Translations under genes and position numbers: made by a program
Shown here: piece by piece, positions 34,760-36,404 of the stretch
Position numbering within the stretch: position 1 is the first letter of the stretch
How the letters are laid out: the number at the start of each line of letters is the position of its first letter
NCBI RefSeq assembly: GCF_000741285.1
Contig: NZ_JGZE01000033.1
Span: 1-36,404 of the forward strand
Reading direction: 5' to 3'
Source: Bifidobacterium mongoliense DSM 21395
Lineage (GTDB): Bacteria > Actinomycetota > Actinomycetes > Actinomycetales > Bifidobacteriaceae
Length of the DNA stretch: 36,404 nt
The notes under the pieces: generated by a model
Databases searched by the model: none
The model's input: only the letters and a program-made list of their open reading frames with translations
What the model was told of the DNA's origin: nothing

Positions 34760-35560
34760 GTGAAAGCACCGAATCCAATCACCGCGGCCGCGAAGGCCTC
34801 CGGGGAACCGACATTCCGCCGCATCGGCGTGGGGCCGTGGGGCCAGGACCATCCCGATGAGCCCCGACCCGACGATGCAAACGCGCCGGGATACGACCCT
34901 CGGTACGACGGCGCGCTCCTCGACGAAGGCGACCGCCGCAACGTCCTTGATCGCTATCGGTATTGGAGCGTCGAAGCGATCCGCCAGGATCTCGACGCCT
35001 GCGGCCGGCACGGTTTCGAAGTCGCCATCGAGAATTGGACGCACGATTTCAACATCGGCTCCATGGTCCGCACCGCCAACGCGTTCGCCGCCGGCAGGGT
35101 CCACATCGTCGGCCCGCACAAATGGAACCGCAAGGGCGCGCTGATGACCGAGCTGTATCAGCACATCGAGCATCACCCCAGCATCGTCGAGCTCATCGAC
35201 TCCTGGCATACGCGTATCGCCGCCGAACTCGAAGACGCCCAACGGGCGGAGCGTGACGCCGCAACACCCGAGCGACGCCAGCGGGAACGCGAACGCATCG
35301 ACGCCTGCCGGGCCTCGCGGATCATCGCACTCGACATCGTCCCCGGCGCCGTGCCCATGGAGACCTACCGGTTCCCGCAGCGCTGCCTGCTGTTGTTCGG
35401 GGCCGAGGGGCCGGGGTTGTCGGCCAAGGCGCTCGAGCTAGCGGACGACGTCGTCTATATCTCCCAATTCGGTTCCGTGCGTTCCATCAACGCCGGCGCG
35501 GCGGCTGCCGTCGCCATGCATGCATGGATCGCGCAGCGCGCCGGGGTGAGCGCCGAGTAG
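34760..35560 (+). CDS. SpoU/TrmH-family RNA 2'-O-methyltransferase
   Basis: A GTG at 34760 after AAGGAG gives 266 residues. The SPOUT knot motifs are clear: motif 1 FNIGSMVRTANAFAAGRVHIVG (Asn and Arg for catalysis), motif 2 LLLFGAEGPGLS, and motif 3 ISQFGSVRSINAGAAAAVAMHAW. It methylates the 2'-OH of a tRNA or rRNA nucleotide with S-adenosylmethionine in the cytoplasm; the target is unknown. The N-terminal 90 residues are charged and unlike the common L30e-type substrate-binding domain. An Arg/Glu-rich helix near 165-190 interrupts the catalytic domain before motif 2. It is close to the upstream PRTase-like gene and may be co-transcribed. Confidence 0.9.
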   Translation: MKAPNPITAAAKASGEPTFRRIGVGPWGQDHPDEPRPDDANAPGYDPRYDGALLDEGDRRNVLDRYRYWSVEAIRQDLDACGRHGFEVAIENWTHDFNIGSMVRTANAFAAGRVHIVGPHKWNRKGALMTELYQHIEHHPSIVELIDSWHTRIAAELEDAQRAERDAATPERRQRERERIDACRASRIIALDIVPGAVPMETYRFPQRCLLLFGAEGPGLSAKALELADDVVYISQFGSVRSINAGAAAAVAMHAWIAQRAGVSAE

Positions 35561-35597
35561 CCCGACGACGGAGAACATGAACGTCACATACCGCTCA

Positions 35598-35603
35598 TAT
35601 AGT
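35598..35603 (+). promoter_or_regulatory. Putative -10 box of leaderless gatC
   Basis: TATAGT ends seven bases before the gatC ATG and there is no ribosome binding site, as expected for a leaderless mRNA. Confidence 0.55.
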
Positions 35604-35610
35604 TAACGCC

Positions 35611-35907
35611 ATGTCTACTTTTACTCGCGAGGAGATCGAGCATTTGGGATCGTTGTCCCGAATCGCCCTTACCGATCAGGAAATCACCCGGCTTCAGGGT
35701 GAATTGAACGTCATAGCGCAAGCCATCAATAAAGTGCAGGAGGTCGCCGGCGATGACGTGCTGCCGACCGCCAACCCGATTCCACTCGAGGCCTACATGC
35801 GCCCCGATGTGGCCGAGACGCCGCTGACCCAGGAGCAGGCCCTGTCAGGTGCGCCGCTCGCGATCGACGGCATGTTCGAAGCCCCGCGGATGCTGGGGGA
35901 GGAGTGA
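35611..35907 (+). CDS. gatC: Glutamyl/aspartyl-tRNA amidotransferase subunit C
   Basis: This 98-residue protein has the GatC pattern: [19 protein letters not shown], then [18 protein letters not shown], then [16 protein letters not shown] and a C-terminal [10 protein letters not shown] (usually F.VPRVL). GatC holds GatA and GatB together in the amidotransferase that converts Glu-tRNA(Gln) or Asp-tRNA(Asn) to the amidated forms. It sits one base before gatA, the normal gatCAB order. No ribosome site is visible; see the adjacent TATAGT for the leaderless reading. Confidence 0.95.
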   Translation: MSTFTREEIEHLGSLSRIALTDQEITRLQGELNVIAQAINKVQEVAGDDVLPTANPIPLEAYMRPDVAETPLTQEQALSGAPLAIDGMFEAPRMLGEE

Positions 35908-35908
35908 A

Positions 35909-36404
35909 ATGAGCGATACCCACATCGTTACGTTAACCGCGGCCGAAATGGCCGCCAAGGTCGCATCCGGCGAGGTGTCGAGCCGTGAGCTCGTCGAGGC
36001 CCATCTCAAGGTCATCGAGTCCGCGGAGCCCGCCATCAAGGCGTTCCTCAAGGTCGTCCCGGACGAGGCGCTCAAGCAGGCCGACGCTTTCGACGCCAAG
36101 AAGGCCGCGGGCGAGACCGAGGGTCTGCCCGAGCTGGCCGGCGTCCCGATCGCGATCAAGGACATGATCGTCACCAAGGGCATCGAGACCACCGCCGCCT
36201 CGAAGATCCTGCAGGGCTGGATTCCGCCCTACGACGCCACCGTGATCACCAAGCTCAAGGCCGCGGGCATGCCGCTGCTGGGCAAGACCAACCTCGATGA
36301 GTTCGCGCAGGGGTCCTCGACCGAGCATTCGGCCTACGGTCCCACCCACAATCCTTGGGACACCACGCGCGTCCCCGGCGGCTCCGGCGGCGGCTCGGCT
36401 TCGG
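35909..36404 (+). CDS. gatA: Glutamyl/aspartyl-tRNA amidotransferase subunit A, 5' part
   Basis: The ATG at 35909 follows GGAGG at the end of gatC. About 165 codons are present before the window edge. The amidase signature is visible: the catalytic Lys in [13 protein letters not shown], and the run [20 protein letters not shown] leading to GGSGGGSAS, which holds the cis-Ser of the Ser-cisSer-Lys triad. The nucleophile Ser lies just past the edge. GatA releases ammonia from glutamine for the amidation of misacylated tRNA. gatB is expected next. Confidence 0.96.
   Translation, partial: MSDTHIVTLTAAEMAAKVASGEVSSRELVEAHLKVIESAEPAIKAFLKVVPDEALKQADAFDAKKAAGETEGLPELAGVPIAIKDMIVTKGIETTAASKILQGWIPPYDATVITKLKAAGMPLLGKTNLDEFAQGSSTEHSAYGPTHNPWDTTRVPGGSGGGSAS

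Overview
This window looks like a bifidobacterial chromosome, most likely a gut Bifidobacterium. The signs are a GC-rich background, a NanR-controlled sialic acid cluster of the kind known from B. breve, a cell-attached GH26 mannanase with the layout of the B. adolescentis enzyme, surface proteins with LPXTG-like anchors, an HspR (HAIR) operator before clpB, and an apparent excess of leaderless starts. The genus call is inference from family resemblance and gene order; no database search was run.

Layout. Positions 1-430 hold the 3' part of an IS3-type transposase. Positions 518-2091 hold a frameshifted GLUG-repeat surface protein, closed by a strong two-way terminator. Positions 2226-17899 form one complete sialic acid catabolic block. 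On the minus strand an operon encodes a binding lipoprotein, a permease, a permease-ATPase fusion, an ATPase, NanA and NagB. A sialidase diverges from it on the plus strand. A second minus-strand operon encodes a TIM-barrel-like protein of unknown function, a ROK kinase (NanK) and NanE. The regulator NanR and the deacetylase NagA are divergent. Together these cover sialoside uptake, release of sialic acid, Neu5Ac to ManNAc plus pyruvate, ManNAc-6-P, GlcNAc-6-P, GlcN-6-P and fructose-6-P. Five copies of a 19-bp near-palindrome sit in the four intergenic promoter regions, giving a self-contained NanR regulon.

Next come a broken small gene (17960-18300), a secreted multidomain GH26 beta-mannanase (18633-21739) with a LacI-type operator, and a secreted leucine-rich-repeat protein (22072-23448) whose membrane anchor has been cut off by an IS256/IS1249-type element (23393-24711). 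A tRNA-Lys gene on the minus strand (24813-24885), with its 3' end facing this region, marks a visible shift in composition. To the right the DNA is more GC-rich and carries housekeeping genes: gluQ, a PLP-binding YggS-type protein, a fumarylacetoacetate hydrolase family protein, clpB, a membrane protein resembling the transmembrane core of a copper P-type ATPase, rmuC, a phosphoribosyltransferase-like protein, a SpoU/TrmH methyltransferase, gatC and the start of gatA.

Points worth most attention: (1) the NanR operator set and the unknown protein inside its regulon; (2) a sialidase with no secretion signal next to an oligopeptide-type importer, suggesting import of intact sialosides; (3) a P1B-ATPase-like membrane scaffold with no catalytic domains; (4) four independent one-base losses (three genes and the T-arm of tRNA-Lys), which point to systematic indel errors in the assembly or to real decay; (5) loss of a cell-wall anchor by IS insertion.
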